A DNA stretch of 64,000 nt from an uncultured Gammaproteobacteria bacterium (lineage in GTDB: Bacteria > Pseudomonadota > Gammaproteobacteria > GCA-001735895): positions 1-64,000 of the forward strand of contig CAJXUC010000015.1 in NCBI GenBank assembly GCA_913061315.1, written 5' to 3'. Both the position numbers and the translations under genes were made by a program. The notes beneath the pieces are model-generated. The model was given only the letters and a program-made list of their open reading frames with translations. It did no database searches and had not been told where the DNA came from. Within the stretch, counting starts at the first letter, position 1, and each line of letters begins with the position of its first letter. Below, piece after piece: positions 34,815 to 44,176 of the stretch.

Positions 34815-35639
34815 ATGCCTGAAGGCCCAGAAATACGTTTAGCCGCCGATAAAATCGCTAAAGTGTTGGTGCAAAAAGACCTGACCCGCGTTGAGTTCAC
34901 TTTTGATCATTTGCGTCAATTCGAGAAAACACTATCAGGTCTAGTGGTCACCTCTGTGGAAACACGGGGCAAAGCAATGCTGACCTACTTTGACGACCAC
35001 TGGGTTATTTATTCTCATAACCAATTGTACGGTCGATGGCTTGTCGCCAGTAAAGGAACACGGCCTGACACGAATCGGCAGTTACGCTTGGCGATTGAGA
35101 CTGAGGATAAGGCTGCTCTGCTATACAGTGCGACTGACATCAGTGTGATGCGTAAAACTGAACTCAGTAGCCATCCCTTTTTAGCCAAGATTGGCCCCGA
35201 TATTTTATCGGAGCAACCCGATATTGATACGATAGTCGCTAGATTATTATCACCCACTTTTGTCCGGAGACAATTAGCCACGCTGTTGCTGGACCAACAT
35301 TTTCTGGCGGGGCTTGGCACTTACCTGTGTGCCGAAATTTTGTTTTTCTCTCAGTTACACCCTAAAACGAAAGCGTCAAAATGCAGCTCCGCGATGCTCA
35401 GAAAGCTGGCTAGTAATATACTCAGCGTCACCCGACAGTCTTATAAAACGCAGGGTATCACTAATCCCCCTGAGCTCGTGGCCCGGCTAAAAGCCAACGG
35501 CATTACTAACAAAGAGGGTTATCGGTTTAGTGCCTATGGGCGCGCTGGCAAAGCTTGTCATACATGTGGTCATTCTATCGAGAGAAATAATATTGGCGGA
35601 CGGCCTATATTTCACTGTCCTAACTGCCAATCACTCTAG
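34815..35639 (+). CDS. nei: Endonuclease VIII (Nei) DNA glycosylase
   Basis: 274 residues. The catalytic N-terminus MPEGPEIRLAADKI (Pro2 nucleophile, Glu3) is the Nei form of the Fpg/Nei family. QLYGRW and a helix-two-turn-helix region (LLDQHFLAGLGTYLCAEIL) precede a C-terminal zinc finger with CHTCGH and FHCPNC. It removes oxidised pyrimidines and nicks at abasic sites. GAGAGG lies about 8 nt before ATG. It is on the same strand as umuDC but 220 bp away, so probably separate transcription. Confidence 0.95.
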   Translation: MPEGPEIRLAADKIAKVLVQKDLTRVEFTFDHLRQFEKTLSGLVVTSVETRGKAMLTYFDDHWVIYSHNQLYGRWLVASKGTRPDTNRQLRLAIETEDKAALLYSATDISVMRKTELSSHPFLAKIGPDILSEQPDIDTIVARLLSPTFVRRQLATLLLDQHFLAGLGTYLCAEILFFSQLHPKTKASKCSSAMLRKLASNILSVTRQSYKTQGITNPPELVARLKANGITNKEGYRFSAYGRAGKACHTCGHSIERNNIGGRPIFHCPNCQSL

Positions 35640-35679
35640 CCACAATGGTGATGCAGAGAGAAATATCAGATCCGCTATT

Positions 35680-35910
35680 TTAAGGGCAAACCCACACACA
35701 AAACCTATTTATTACGGCGTAGAGCTCAAAACGACCACTGGCAAGTCCGTCCTCGAAAACACAACGGCTAACCATTGCCCTCTCATCATCAATGGCAGTT
35801 CAATACCCGTCACCATCACACGACGGTACTTTATCAATCTGTGCCGCTGCCAAAAGCACACAACTGACCAGAAGCGCCAAGGCTATGACCATATATATAA
35901 CGTATTCCAT
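35680..35910 (-). pseudogene. Possible small membrane protein gene with TGA interruption
   Basis: ATG 35910 (TGAGG just upstream) opens MEYVIYMVIALALLVSCVLL, a membrane segment or lipoprotein-like signal, then QIDKVPSCDGDGY and TGA at 35800-35802. The same frame continues 39 codons (AIDDERAMVSRCVFEDGLAS, FELYAVINRFCVWVCP) to a stop at 35680. It is either a 36-residue small protein or a 76-residue one with a nonsense change. I do not recognise it. Confidence 0.3.
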
Positions 35911-36015
35911 AGCCTCATCATATACATTAGTGATGACAGTAATCGCCAAAAAAGACTGTTAGAGACGGCCTTAATTCACGAGACTGTTTGGCGTTGACCG
36001 ATCAGCATACCTGGT

Positions 36016-37053
36016 TTACTTTACAGTTTGTTCAGTTGAACCATAACAGATCGGATTGTATTCACTATTGATTATGCCGCCAGGTTCAACGCCAGGCATA
36101 AACTTTTGAAAATCACCAGAGATCATGGTTTGACTTGGGGTTAATCTTGCACCGTCTTCAAAATAGGTGGTGGCCAAGGCCATACGGGATTCACCCGTCA
36201 TATTGGCGCCAGCTGTATGAAACGATAAGGCGTGATGAAAACTAATTTCACCTAGCTCAAATGCATCGTCATGAATAGGAACGTCATTATCTGACAATAT
36301 TTTCCCTAATTGGATGTCGTAGCTCGAGTCAAATTTATTAAAGGGCAAGTGATTGACGAGCTTGTAGGTTTCCATACCGGCGGCAAACGCTAGTGGACCC
36401 ATCTCCTTAGGGATGGGTTGCAACGGAATCCAAGCAGTACAAACGTTCAGGCTGTCGATCGGGAAATGATGATGATCATAGTGCCAAGGGGTTCGGCCAC
36501 AGCCCGGTTCTTTTGATAACGCATTGTCGTGATAGAGTCTAACGGCATCTACCTTCAAGAGCTTTGTCGCAATCTGAGCTACCCGTGTACTGAGAACAAA
36601 TCGTCGAACTAGGTCATCTTGCAGCCACATCATTTCGTCACTTCTAAATGCCAAACCGGGTGTGCGTCCTAGAACTTCTAACAATATCGAGCTGATGCGC
36701 CATCTCAGCAGTTTTAATGCACTTGGATCGATAACATTTTTGAGTTTGATATAACCGTCTTTTGCGAACTGATCAATAGCGTCTTGGCTCAGATCATAAG
36801 GGTCCAAAAGCGTCTGTTGAATGCGAATAAGTTCACTCGGGTCTATTTTGACATCAGGCTCTGCTTGATACGCCGCAGGCTCATTTAATGAGCAGTTTTT
36901 TTCGGCCTCATTATCGGCCAAAGTCATGTACCAATTCCACCACTGCTGGTTGTCTTGGTCCCATTCAGATTCAATACCGTCATGCCCTTTATGGGCGTCT
37001 GACAAATAATCGGTTAATGGCGATGTTGGAGAAGTCACTATAGGTTTTGACAT
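36016..37053 (-). CDS. PhyH-family Fe(II)/2-oxoglutarate dioxygenase
   Basis: 345 residues from ATG 37053, which has GGAAG 8 nt upstream; a frame starting 15 bp earlier is rejected. Iron triad: His191-x-Asp193 (TPWHYDHHHF) and His279 (HHALSFHTAGANMT), with Arg290 (ESRMALATTY) for 2-oxoglutarate. VCTAWIPLQPIPKEMGPLAF is the typical PhyH core strand. It is transcribed divergently from the SAM methyltransferase/EgtD pair across a 300-bp gap, suggesting co-regulation and possibly hydroxylation of their product. The substrate is not known. Confidence 0.88.
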   Translation of the reverse strand: MSKPIVTSPTSPLTDYLSDAHKGHDGIESEWDQDNQQWWNWYMTLADNEAEKNCSLNEPAAYQAEPDVKIDPSELIRIQQTLLDPYDLSQDAIDQFAKDGYIKLKNVIDPSALKLLRWRISSILLEVLGRTPGLAFRSDEMMWLQDDLVRRFVLSTRVAQIATKLLKVDAVRLYHDNALSKEPGCGRTPWHYDHHHFPIDSLNVCTAWIPLQPIPKEMGPLAFAAGMETYKLVNHLPFNKFDSSYDIQLGKILSDNDVPIHDDAFELGEISFHHALSFHTAGANMTGESRMALATTYFEDGARLTPSQTMISGDFQKFMPGVEPGGIINSEYNPICYGSTEQTVK

Positions 37054-37354
37054 GAGTATTACTTCCAAAAAAACGAAAAGGCTAATTCAGTTTCAGATAC
37101 CAAAGACCTGACAACTTGTTGGAATCCGTATGTTACGTCTTGATTAGCACTTTTAATATTGAACAAGGCAACTACGCCTCAGATTAACTCACTATATACG
37201 GTCTAGAAGGTAGGTTTCAAGCGTCGATCGGTCACGTGCAAGGACACTACCTGGCATCGTATAGGTGTAAAAACTATTCAGACCCTGTATAATTAGTCTT
37301 AAGTTTACAAAATTATTATCAAACGTAACATAATGTTTGAGAGCATGAATAAAT

Positions 37355-38392
37355 TTGGTCATATTTTTTGATTTCATATCGAAATTTGAACCTTCTCAAT
37401 ATATAAAAAATCGGGTAAAAACAATCAAATTAGATTTTTCTGAGAATACATCATCAATTGATAACGATGACGACAACTCCTTCATTCTTAATAGTAGCAA
37501 TAGAAGATTGAACCTGACAACAGATCTTTATACTTCAGATCAATGCACAATCATCGACTCTATTGATCGGTCAATCGGTAACCTTGAGCAGGTGCATGCA
37601 CTCAGCAATAAAGATTACGCTCAATGTCTTGAGGTTTTTGAGGCCAACAGTGATCAACGGTTCAGGATTTTGGATTGGTTAGAAGAAAATATCCTGACTC
37701 ATATGTTAAAAAGTTCGAATTCTATTTTAAGTGTTGGCTGTGGGGCTGGGGCTTTTGACGAGCATGTTTTAAAGTATCTGAACGGTCGAATGGAGCAAGT
37801 TAAATACCTCGGCATTGAACCAAATCCGCTTGAGGCCACCGAGTTTCTAAAACGAATGCAAGCCCAAAGTGTGGGTCAAATGGCTGTTGACACTTCTGTT
37901 TTGGTTGAGAAATTTGGAGAGCGTTCATTGGATGCGGCATTTGATCTCATTCTTTTCGTTCATTCGATTTACTATTTGGATGATCGTAATGAGGCTATTG
38001 ATGCCGCGCTAAGTGCGTTGAAGCCAGGTGGCGTTCTCATCATCGTAGTCGCACCCGATGAATCTCTAAACGTCATTGCGAACCTAATCTGGCAGCGTCA
38101 AATGGGCCAAAAGAGCTTTTTCTCAGATGACCTGAGACGCCATTTTGACGCTCGTGGAATTGATTATAGTGAAACCCGCATTGCTGCTAATTTGGATGCG
38201 ACGGCTGGCTTTAACTCGACGAGTCAAGAAGGTAGAGATATTATCGACTTTACAGTACAAACAAGAATGGCGCTTTTGCCAGAACCCTTACAACACGATA
38301 TCTCTGAATTTTTATTATCAACGTCTAAGATTGAGGACGGTAACACCTATCTGCCTCACCCTGTCGATGTTTTTTGTTGTAGAAAAGGCTAG
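37355..38392 (+). CDS. Class I SAM-dependent methyltransferase
   Basis: About 345 residues. SAM motif I is ILSVGCGAGAFDEHV, with acidic motif II in YLGIEPNPLEA, motif IV FDLILFVHSIYYLDD and LKPGGVLIIVVAP. The layout (long helical N-terminus and VHSxYY) recalls histamine N-methyltransferase-type enzymes, so a small amine or imidazole substrate is plausible but unproven. The start is uncertain: the frame opens at TTG 37355 after an in-frame stop and no ATG occurs before the SAM domain. It is followed by an EgtD-like gene and divergent from a PhyH oxygenase. Confidence 0.8.
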   Translation: MVIFFDFISKFEPSQYIKNRVKTIKLDFSENTSSIDNDDDNSFILNSSNRRLNLTTDLYTSDQCTIIDSIDRSIGNLEQVHALSNKDYAQCLEVFEANSDQRFRILDWLEENILTHMLKSSNSILSVGCGAGAFDEHVLKYLNGRMEQVKYLGIEPNPLEATEFLKRMQAQSVGQMAVDTSVLVEKFGERSLDAAFDLILFVHSIYYLDDRNEAIDAALSALKPGGVLIIVVAPDESLNVIANLIWQRQMGQKSFFSDDLRRHFDARGIDYSETRIAANLDATAGFNSTSQEGRDIIDFTVQTRMALLPEPLQHDISEFLLSTSKIEDGNTYLPHPVDVFCCRKG

Positions 38393-38556
38393 CAATTGAA
38401 TATCTGTCAAGACCCGATCCGTGGCCTTAAAAGAAAAAAGTTGATCTGTTTTTTTACTTGAGTACCCACTAACCATTTTTCCCTATGTGTGGTCTGCTGA
38501 CAATTCAGTGGTCTGTGGTTAGTAAAAGTTAAATGACTAATTTATTATTGGAGTAA

Positions 38557-39546
38557 ATGATGCCTGCTACAGCAGAAGAACTATCCAACGTCTTGTTCGA
38601 AGATCAACAGCCGGCACCTGACGATAATCGGGCTGAGTTGATCGAAGGGTTATCACGCGGACAAAAACAAATTAACCCGAAATACTTTTACGACCAAAAA
38701 GGTTCGGAATTATTTGAACAAATTACTCAACAATATGAGTACTACCCGGCTCGAACCGAAAAGTCTATTCTCATCAATAATGCCAGTGAAATTGCTACTT
38801 ACTGTGGCGAAGATTGCGTCTTAATAGAACCCGGTAGCGGTAGCTGTGAAAAGGTCCGACTATTACTTGAAAAACTAAAACCAGCGGCTTACGTGCCTTT
38901 GGATATTTCTGCAGATTTCCTTTATCAATCCGCTCAAAAATTAGGACGCGAATTCCCGTGGCTCAATATCCATGCTATTTGTGCCGACTTTTCTGATCAA
39001 TGGCAAGCCCGTACTGAACTCAAAAGTGGTCGGCGCGTAGTTTTTTATCCCGGCTCTACTATTGGCAATATGGAGCCAAGATTTGCACAAGCATTCTTGT
39101 CGAACTTACGCGAATGGATTGGTTTTGATGGCAGTGTTTTAATTGGTGTGGATCTGCAAAAGCCCGATCATTTGCTTAACGCAGCCTATAATGATACTCA
39201 AGGTGTTACTGCAGAGTTTAACTTGAACGTATTGAATTCAATCAATAATATAGTCAACTCAGACTTCAATCTTGATAACTTTTCACACCAAGCCTTTTAC
39301 AATAGTGATCAAAACAGAATAGAGATGCACCTTGTCAGCAAAAATTCACAAACAGTCACTATTGATGGCAATACGATTCAATTTGAGACGGGTGAAACAA
39401 TTCACACTGAAAACTCTTATAAGTACAGCCTTACGAGTTTTACCGAGTTATCTGCTGCCGCTGGATTTACATTAGAGAAAAGCTGGCTTGATGAAAACCA
39501 ATTATTCAGCGTTCATTACTTGAGCGTTAATAACACGTCAAAATAG
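38557..39546 (+). CDS. egtD: EgtD-type histidine-specific methyltransferase
   Basis: 329 residues of the EgtD family, which trimethylates L-histidine to hercynine using SAM. Signatures: PKYFYDQKGSELFEQIT, YYPARTEKSIL (Tyr that contacts the imidazole), LIEPGSGSCEKVRLLL (SAM loop), FYPGSTIGNMEP (substrate Asn) and HTENSYKYS, where Glu285 and Ser287 match the Glu-x-Ser pair that reads the histidine imidazole. GGAG lies 4 nt before the first of two consecutive ATGs. No egtB sulfoxide synthase is nearby; the neighbours are a second methyltransferase, a PhyH oxygenase and EamA permeases. Confidence 0.9.
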   Translation: MMPATAEELSNVLFEDQQPAPDDNRAELIEGLSRGQKQINPKYFYDQKGSELFEQITQQYEYYPARTEKSILINNASEIATYCGEDCVLIEPGSGSCEKVRLLLEKLKPAAYVPLDISADFLYQSAQKLGREFPWLNIHAICADFSDQWQARTELKSGRRVVFYPGSTIGNMEPRFAQAFLSNLREWIGFDGSVLIGVDLQKPDHLLNAAYNDTQGVTAEFNLNVLNSINNIVNSDFNLDNFSHQAFYNSDQNRIEMHLVSKNSQTVTIDGNTIQFETGETIHTENSYKYSLTSFTELSAAAGFTLEKSWLDENQLFSVHYLSVNNTSK

Positions 39547-39766
39547 CCGTAATGCCTAGAATGGAAACAATACAGCGCAATTAAATTTTAAAACTACTGG
39601 CGTTTAGCCGCTATATTAATTATTAAAGTGCGTTATTGGCAATGAACTACCCAGAGCTTCAACTCACCTTGGGGCTTTTTAATGGCCAATTTTTAGTTTT
39701 ACTATTGCCAGCTGCCCTGCTTCACCATAGTCTCCTAACGTGAACGCTGAATGGTCACCCGCTGGC

Positions 39767-40753
39767 TTATGCTTTATATTTTTTTGAGCGCTCGTTAGAA
39801 GCGCTATCAAAGTTAATCAAATATAATGACCCCAACAAAAATCCAGCACTGAGCCACATCATCGTTGTTACCTGTTCTGAAAATAACAACATACCCCAAA
39901 AAACGCCACTGACAACCATGACGTAATTCGCGTGAGAGGTAAAGATAGGCCCTCGTAACCGAATTAATTCAAAATAAATATAAATATCAACTAATGCAAT
40001 AACGGCCATAAAAAGTAAGGCACTGTGACCATCATTCCACGATTGAATATCACCAGAATCCCAATAAAAAAGAGACCCTACGACTAGGATTAGGCTTGCA
40101 AATATTGCTTCACCACAAGCCACCTGATAGGTATCAGAATCATCGGGCCAGGCTTTTGCAATGTAGTTGTGATAGATGGCGTAAGAAAGAGGCACAACTG
40201 CAGCCAGAAACAGATATGGCCAAGTAATCTCTACCTGGTTGCGGACATCAGGTAATAAAACACCAAATATTGAAATTGTGCCCAATAGCATGCCTAGAAT
40301 TCTAATCGCATTAATTCGATCAGTCTTCATAAGCCAAGCAATGAGTAAAGTTAAAACTGGCGACAGACTCACAATTAATACCAGCACACTTGCGGGCACT
40401 AGCCCAATAACCTGTAACTCACAAAGCATTGGAATTAAATACCCCATCAGTGCGCAGATAACGTAAAACTGAATATGTTTAAAGCCAAACCGTGGAAACT
40501 TACGCCGAACCAACGCAATAGCGACCATGCCAATACAAACGCCCAGAGTCGATAATGTTGCTATGCCAAAGTAACTTAATCCGGATAGCACAGCAATTTT
40601 CAATAACGAAAAGTATAAGCCCCAGCTAACACCCAGGATCATAAGAAAAGCGATTGGTTTTTTATTGGACATAAACAACAATGATGAATCTAGGTTGAAA
40701 ATAATGGGAAGAGTGTACATCAAATCTTTAATATTCAATGGTTTCAATTTCAT
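39767..40753 (-). CDS. EamA/DMT-family transporter
   Basis: Ten-helix drug/metabolite transporter made of two EamA repeats (PIAFLMILGVSWGLYFSLLK for the first; YLFLAAVVPLSYAIYHNYIA for the second). ATG 40672 (MSNKKPIAF) gives a typical N-terminus and may be the true start; the listed longer start adds 27 residues. Neither has a clear ribosome binding site. It faces the EgtD gene convergently. A role as exporter of a methylated amino-acid product would fit the location but is inference. Confidence 0.85.
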   Translation of the reverse strand: MKLKPLNIKDLMYTLPIIFNLDSSLLFMSNKKPIAFLMILGVSWGLYFSLLKIAVLSGLSYFGIATLSTLGVCIGMVAIALVRRKFPRFGFKHIQFYVICALMGYLIPMLCELQVIGLVPASVLVLIVSLSPVLTLLIAWLMKTDRINAIRILGMLLGTISIFGVLLPDVRNQVEITWPYLFLAAVVPLSYAIYHNYIAKAWPDDSDTYQVACGEAIFASLILVVGSLFYWDSGDIQSWNDGHSALLFMAVIALVDIYIYFELIRLRGPIFTSHANYVMVVSGVFWGMLLFSEQVTTMMWLSAGFLLGSLYLINFDSASNERSKKYKA

Positions 40754-40994
40754 CAGTGCTCGTTGTGTTAAGCGAGGTTTTGATTATTAATTTATCATCT
40801 TTTATACAATAGACAAGTGCTCAGACATACCGTCAGATAAAATTCATGATAGAGACACTTTTATTTAACTTACCTAGAAGTTTTAAGGTTACTTCATCGA
40901 TATCTGAACGAAATATTGTTTCCAATCACCTTGCTTCAGGGGTACATTTGTTTAATTTTGATACGCAAGTTATGTTTAGTCTTAATCCGTGACT

Positions 40995-41903
40995 ATGCTT
41001 AAACATGGTCGCCACAACAAACCTGCCATTGCGATTGCCCTTTGCCTAGCCTCGATGACTTTGTTCTCCGTGCAGGATGCTTTTATCAAATGGCTGGCCA
41101 GTGACTACTGGCTATTGCAATTGTTATTTGTGCGAAGTCTAGTCATCGTAATTGTTACCGGTTTCTATATTTTGCTCAACCAAGGCAAAGTTGGATTTAT
41201 TACCCGTCAGCCGATTGGCCATTTGTATCGAACTGTATTTAATTTTTTAGCATTTTTTACCTACTACATGGCGGTCACGCAAATGCCGCTGGCTAACGCT
41301 ACCTCTATTGGTCTCACCGCCCCCTTATTTATGACCCTACTGGCTGGACCGCTACTTGGTGAACCCGTCGGTTGGCGTCGAATAATGATTCTAATGGTTG
41401 GCTTTATTGGCGTGCTAATTGTCATTCAACCGACGGCTCAAGATCTCAATCTCGCGGGTAGTCTTTATGCGTTAACGGGGGCGTTCTTTTTTGCTATGTT
41501 GGCAATTCAAACTAGGAAAATGGGCAAAGATGAAAACAGCGAACTGATGGTATTTTATGCCGCTCTGGCTTTTTTAATTATCACGGGTGGCTTTATGCTA
41601 TTTCACTGGCAAACACTAGACTTACCAGCCTTATTGTCGATGATATTGCTTGGCTGCATTACCGTTTTCGCACAATATACTATTACTCACGCTTATCAAT
41701 ATGCTCGTGTACATGTAATTGCACCCTTTGAATATATCACTGTGATCTGGGCGATATTGATCGGCTGGTTTATGTTTGACGAGCACCCCAGCACAACTAT
41801 GTACACGGGTGGTATCCTCATTGTTTTGGCAGGCATTGGTATTAGCTGGTATGAAAAAATCGAACACAAACGGGCCACCACAGCACTCATCAACTCCGCC
41901 TAA
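40995..41903 (+). CDS. EamA/DMT-family transporter
   Basis: 302 residues from ATG 40995 with ten hydrophobic helices and two EamA repeats (IALCLASMTLFSVQDAFIKW; GSLYALTGAFFFAMLAIQTR). It resembles the RhaT/YedA-like or S-adenosylmethionine-uptake-type DMT permeases with the SVQDAxIKW motif, though substrate cannot be assigned from sequence. It is divergent from the preceding EamA gene; the 240-bp gap holds no recognised operator. Confidence 0.87.
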   Translation: MLKHGRHNKPAIAIALCLASMTLFSVQDAFIKWLASDYWLLQLLFVRSLVIVIVTGFYILLNQGKVGFITRQPIGHLYRTVFNFLAFFTYYMAVTQMPLANATSIGLTAPLFMTLLAGPLLGEPVGWRRIMILMVGFIGVLIVIQPTAQDLNLAGSLYALTGAFFFAMLAIQTRKMGKDENSELMVFYAALAFLIITGGFMLFHWQTLDLPALLSMILLGCITVFAQYTITHAYQYARVHVIAPFEYITVIWAILIGWFMFDEHPSTTMYTGGILIVLAGIGISWYEKIEHKRATTALINSA

Positions 41904-41956
41904 CGCTATTGCTAACCGACCAACAATGTGGATCGTGTTGGGGTAAAAATATAAGC

Positions 41957-42415
41957 CTATAACGCTTTTGCTTGAACGATGAACTTCCCAACAGCAACCC
42001 CAGTTACTTCAACTAGGGTACCTGCTGACAATTCTTTTTCGCTACTGAGATTCCAATCGATACCTGAATAACGGTACGCAGGGTTTTTAGTCATGGACAC
42101 AGCTTCATTTAAAATGAAACTGTGTCCAACCAAATCACTCGTCACTTTTTTACTTTCAACGTTACCTTGCATAGACTTTAACGGGCGCCACAAAAAGATA
42201 GCCAATAAGGCGGTTAATACTCCCACACTGGACAATGCACTAAGCATTGAATCGGGAACAATACCAACGGTCATAAGCCCCCCTGCTACCACTGCCGCAA
42301 GACCAACAAAAAACAAGACAAAAGTTGAGAAACCCAAAACAACGACTTCGAGAACCAGCAATGCTAGACCAGCCATAATCAAACTTTCAGACAAATTATT
42401 GCTGATCCAATTCAT
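41957..42415 (-). CDS. NfeD-family membrane protein
   Basis: 152 residues: two to three membrane helices (IMAGLALLVLEVVVLGFSTF, FVLFFVGLAAVVAGGLMTVG) followed by a soluble OB-fold (C-terminal LSAGTLVEVTGVAVGKFIV), the short NfeD1b architecture. NfeD proteins work with SPFH proteins in membrane microdomains; the SPFH partner is the adjacent upstream gene, separated by 3 bp. Confidence 0.88.
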   Translation of the reverse strand: MNWISNNLSESLIMAGLALLVLEVVVLGFSTFVLFFVGLAAVVAGGLMTVGIVPDSMLSALSSVGVLTALLAIFLWRPLKSMQGNVESKKVTSDLVGHSFILNEAVSMTKNPAYRYSGIDWNLSSEKELSAGTLVEVTGVAVGKFIVQAKAL

Positions 42416-42418
42416 TTT

Positions 42419-43363
42419 TTAGCTCGCAACGTTTTTATTAAGCGTATTTATAATCGTCATCGCCTGAGCAACCATGCTGGCTGCATCTGTGCCATTGTCG
42501 GGTAATAAGACCACTGACGACTCTTTCGCTATAGCCAGTTTAGCTTCTATTGCCTTGGTTGCCAAATCAAGCTGTACTGCCTTCTGGCCCTCTTCAGTTG
42601 CCGCTGCTTGACCTACTTGTCTTAAAGATTCTGCCTGAGCTGATGCAATAGCCACAATCGCCTTGGCCTCACCTTCTGCGCGTAAAACCTGTTCTTCTTT
42701 TTCTGCTTCAGCTGCTAGTACTACCGATGCTTTTGCCCCTTCAGCTCGATTAATAGCCGATTGTCTATCACCTTCTGACTCCAAGATTTGGGCACGCTTT
42801 ACCCGTTCAGCCTTCATCTGTGCTTCCATAGCTTCCATAACTGATTGAGGTGGCACAATGTCTTTTATTTCATAACGAAGTACTTGAATACCCCATGGAC
42901 CTGCAGCCTCATTAATCGCAGCGACAATATTTGTGTTTAATATGTCACGCTCTTCAAACGTTTTATCAAGCTCCATTTTACCCAATTCAGAACGCATCGT
43001 GGTTTGGGCCAACTGGGTTACGGCGAACACATAATCGTCTATGCCATACGTCGCTTTATATGGATCAAGCACACGAAAATAAAGTACACCGTCAACTGAC
43101 AGCGAAATATTATCTTTCGTAATAGCGCTTTGCTCCGGCACGTCGACGGCTTTTTCTTTCAGTGAACGATCAGCCGATATTCGATCGATAAAGGGTAGGA
43201 TGAAATTTAACCCTGCTTCTTTTGTCGACTGGTATTTACCAAAACGTTCGATTACATAAGCACGATTTTGCGGAACAAATTTAATTGAGCTTTTAAGTCC
43301 AATTATAATTAAGACCAATACAAGTGTCTGCATGGTTAATAAATATTCAAATACAAAGTCCAT
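42419..43363 (-). CDS. SPFH/Band 7 stomatin-like protein (QmcA-type)
   Basis: 314 residues. One N-terminal membrane helix, then VPQNRAYVIERFGKYQST, ALKEKAVDVPEQ-like core and FAVTQLAQTTMRSELGKMEL, all standard for paraslipin/QmcA proteins. A long coiled coil with AEREK/EGEAKA repeats (RAEGEAKAIVAIASAQAES) ends the protein. It forms inner-membrane oligomeric scaffolds and affects protease access. First gene of a two-gene operon with nfeD. Confidence 0.92.
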   Translation of the reverse strand: MDFVFEYLLTMQTLVLVLIIIGLKSSIKFVPQNRAYVIERFGKYQSTKEAGLNFILPFIDRISADRSLKEKAVDVPEQSAITKDNISLSVDGVLYFRVLDPYKATYGIDDYVFAVTQLAQTTMRSELGKMELDKTFEERDILNTNIVAAINEAAGPWGIQVLRYEIKDIVPPQSVMEAMEAQMKAERVKRAQILESEGDRQSAINRAEGAKASVVLAAEAEKEEQVLRAEGEAKAIVAIASAQAESLRQVGQAAATEEGQKAVQLDLATKAIEAKLAIAKESSVVLLPDNGTDAASMVAQAMTIINTLNKNVAS

Positions 43364-43513
43364 TGTTTTCTTCCTGAGTGTGTTATTAATTTAATAAATA
43401 AAGTTAGAGTAATAGATAAATCCTATCTGTATTCCCTTTATTTCCAGTTGTAATTAAATGGGGTAATTAATTCAACTATCAAGCTGTTTAAAGCTTAATT
43501 AGCATTCTAAAAT

Positions 43514-44176
43514 CTACGGATCATTTATAATAGAACACGCATTACCCCAAGTATTCTCATAGAGAATCTCATCTATCGCTCTTCGTGAATCCCATTCAGC
43601 TTGTTCAAGCAATGGTTTAGAGTAAAACTCTTTAACATGACCAATACAGAGCACCGCTGCCGGGTAACTATCTGCTGGCATTGATAAAAGACTAGCCAGA
43701 TCATCTGGTTTAAAAAATGAAACCCAACCCATACCAATACCCTCCGCACGGGCGGCTAACCAAATATTTTGAATTGCACAGGACAATGAGGCCAGATCCA
43801 TTTCCGGCATGGTACGGCGTCCAAGAATGTATTTATCTCTGCCTTCCATTAATGCAGCGACCCAAACTTCAGCGCAATCTTTTATACCTTCAAGTTTGAG
43901 GGTTGCGTAGATTGTTTTCTTCTCTTTGAGCTGCTCGCCCGTTAACTTAATTTCGGCTTGAGCTAGATCATAAATTTGATCTCGAATAGTCGAGTCCGTA
44001 ATACGAATAAAGCGCCAGGGCTGCATAAAACCAACGCTTGGTGCAAGCTGGGCAGCATAAATTAATTTTTTAAGAATTTCAGGATCAACGGCTTCGTGAG
44101 TGAAGTGCCGCATGTCACGGCGTTCACTAATGACGCGATAGACTGTCTCTTTTTCTGCTTCACTGTAAGAAGACAT
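43514..44176 (-). CDS. bluB: BluB, 5,6-dimethylbenzimidazole synthase
   Basis: 220 residues, flavin-dependent enzyme that cannibalises reduced FMN to make the lower ligand of vitamin B12. Family motifs: ERRDMRHFTHEAVDPEILK, APSVGFMQPWRFIRI, LKLEGIKDCAEVWVAAL and AIQNIWLAARAEGIGMGWVS. ATG 44176 (MSSYSEAEK) is chosen; an alternative TTG lies 15 bp upstream. The window also has cbiB and cobQ, which supports a cobalamin role over a general nitroreductase. Confidence 0.88.
   Translation of the reverse strand: MSSYSEAEKETVYRVISERRDMRHFTHEAVDPEILKKLIYAAQLAPSVGFMQPWRFIRITDSTIRDQIYDLAQAEIKLTGEQLKEKKTIYATLKLEGIKDCAEVWVAALMEGRDKYILGRRTMPEMDLASLSCAIQNIWLAARAEGIGMGWVSFFKPDDLASLLSMPADSYPAAVLCIGHVKEFYSKPLLEQAEWDSRRAIDEILYENTWGNACSIINDP

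Noticed and set aside
35530..35997. 155-codon plus-strand ORF overlapping the end of nei
   Set aside because: Its first third is an out-of-frame shadow of nei and the rest shows no family features.
37192..37377. 61-codon minus-strand ORF in the PhyH/methyltransferase gap
   Set aside because: It has an ATG and looks mildly protein-like, but it overlaps the methyltransferase start, has no clear ribosome binding site and no recognised motif.
43514..44176. Generic nitroreductase annotation
   Set aside because: The APSVGFMQPW and AIQNIWLAARAEG motifs and the cobalamin genes in the window favour BluB.
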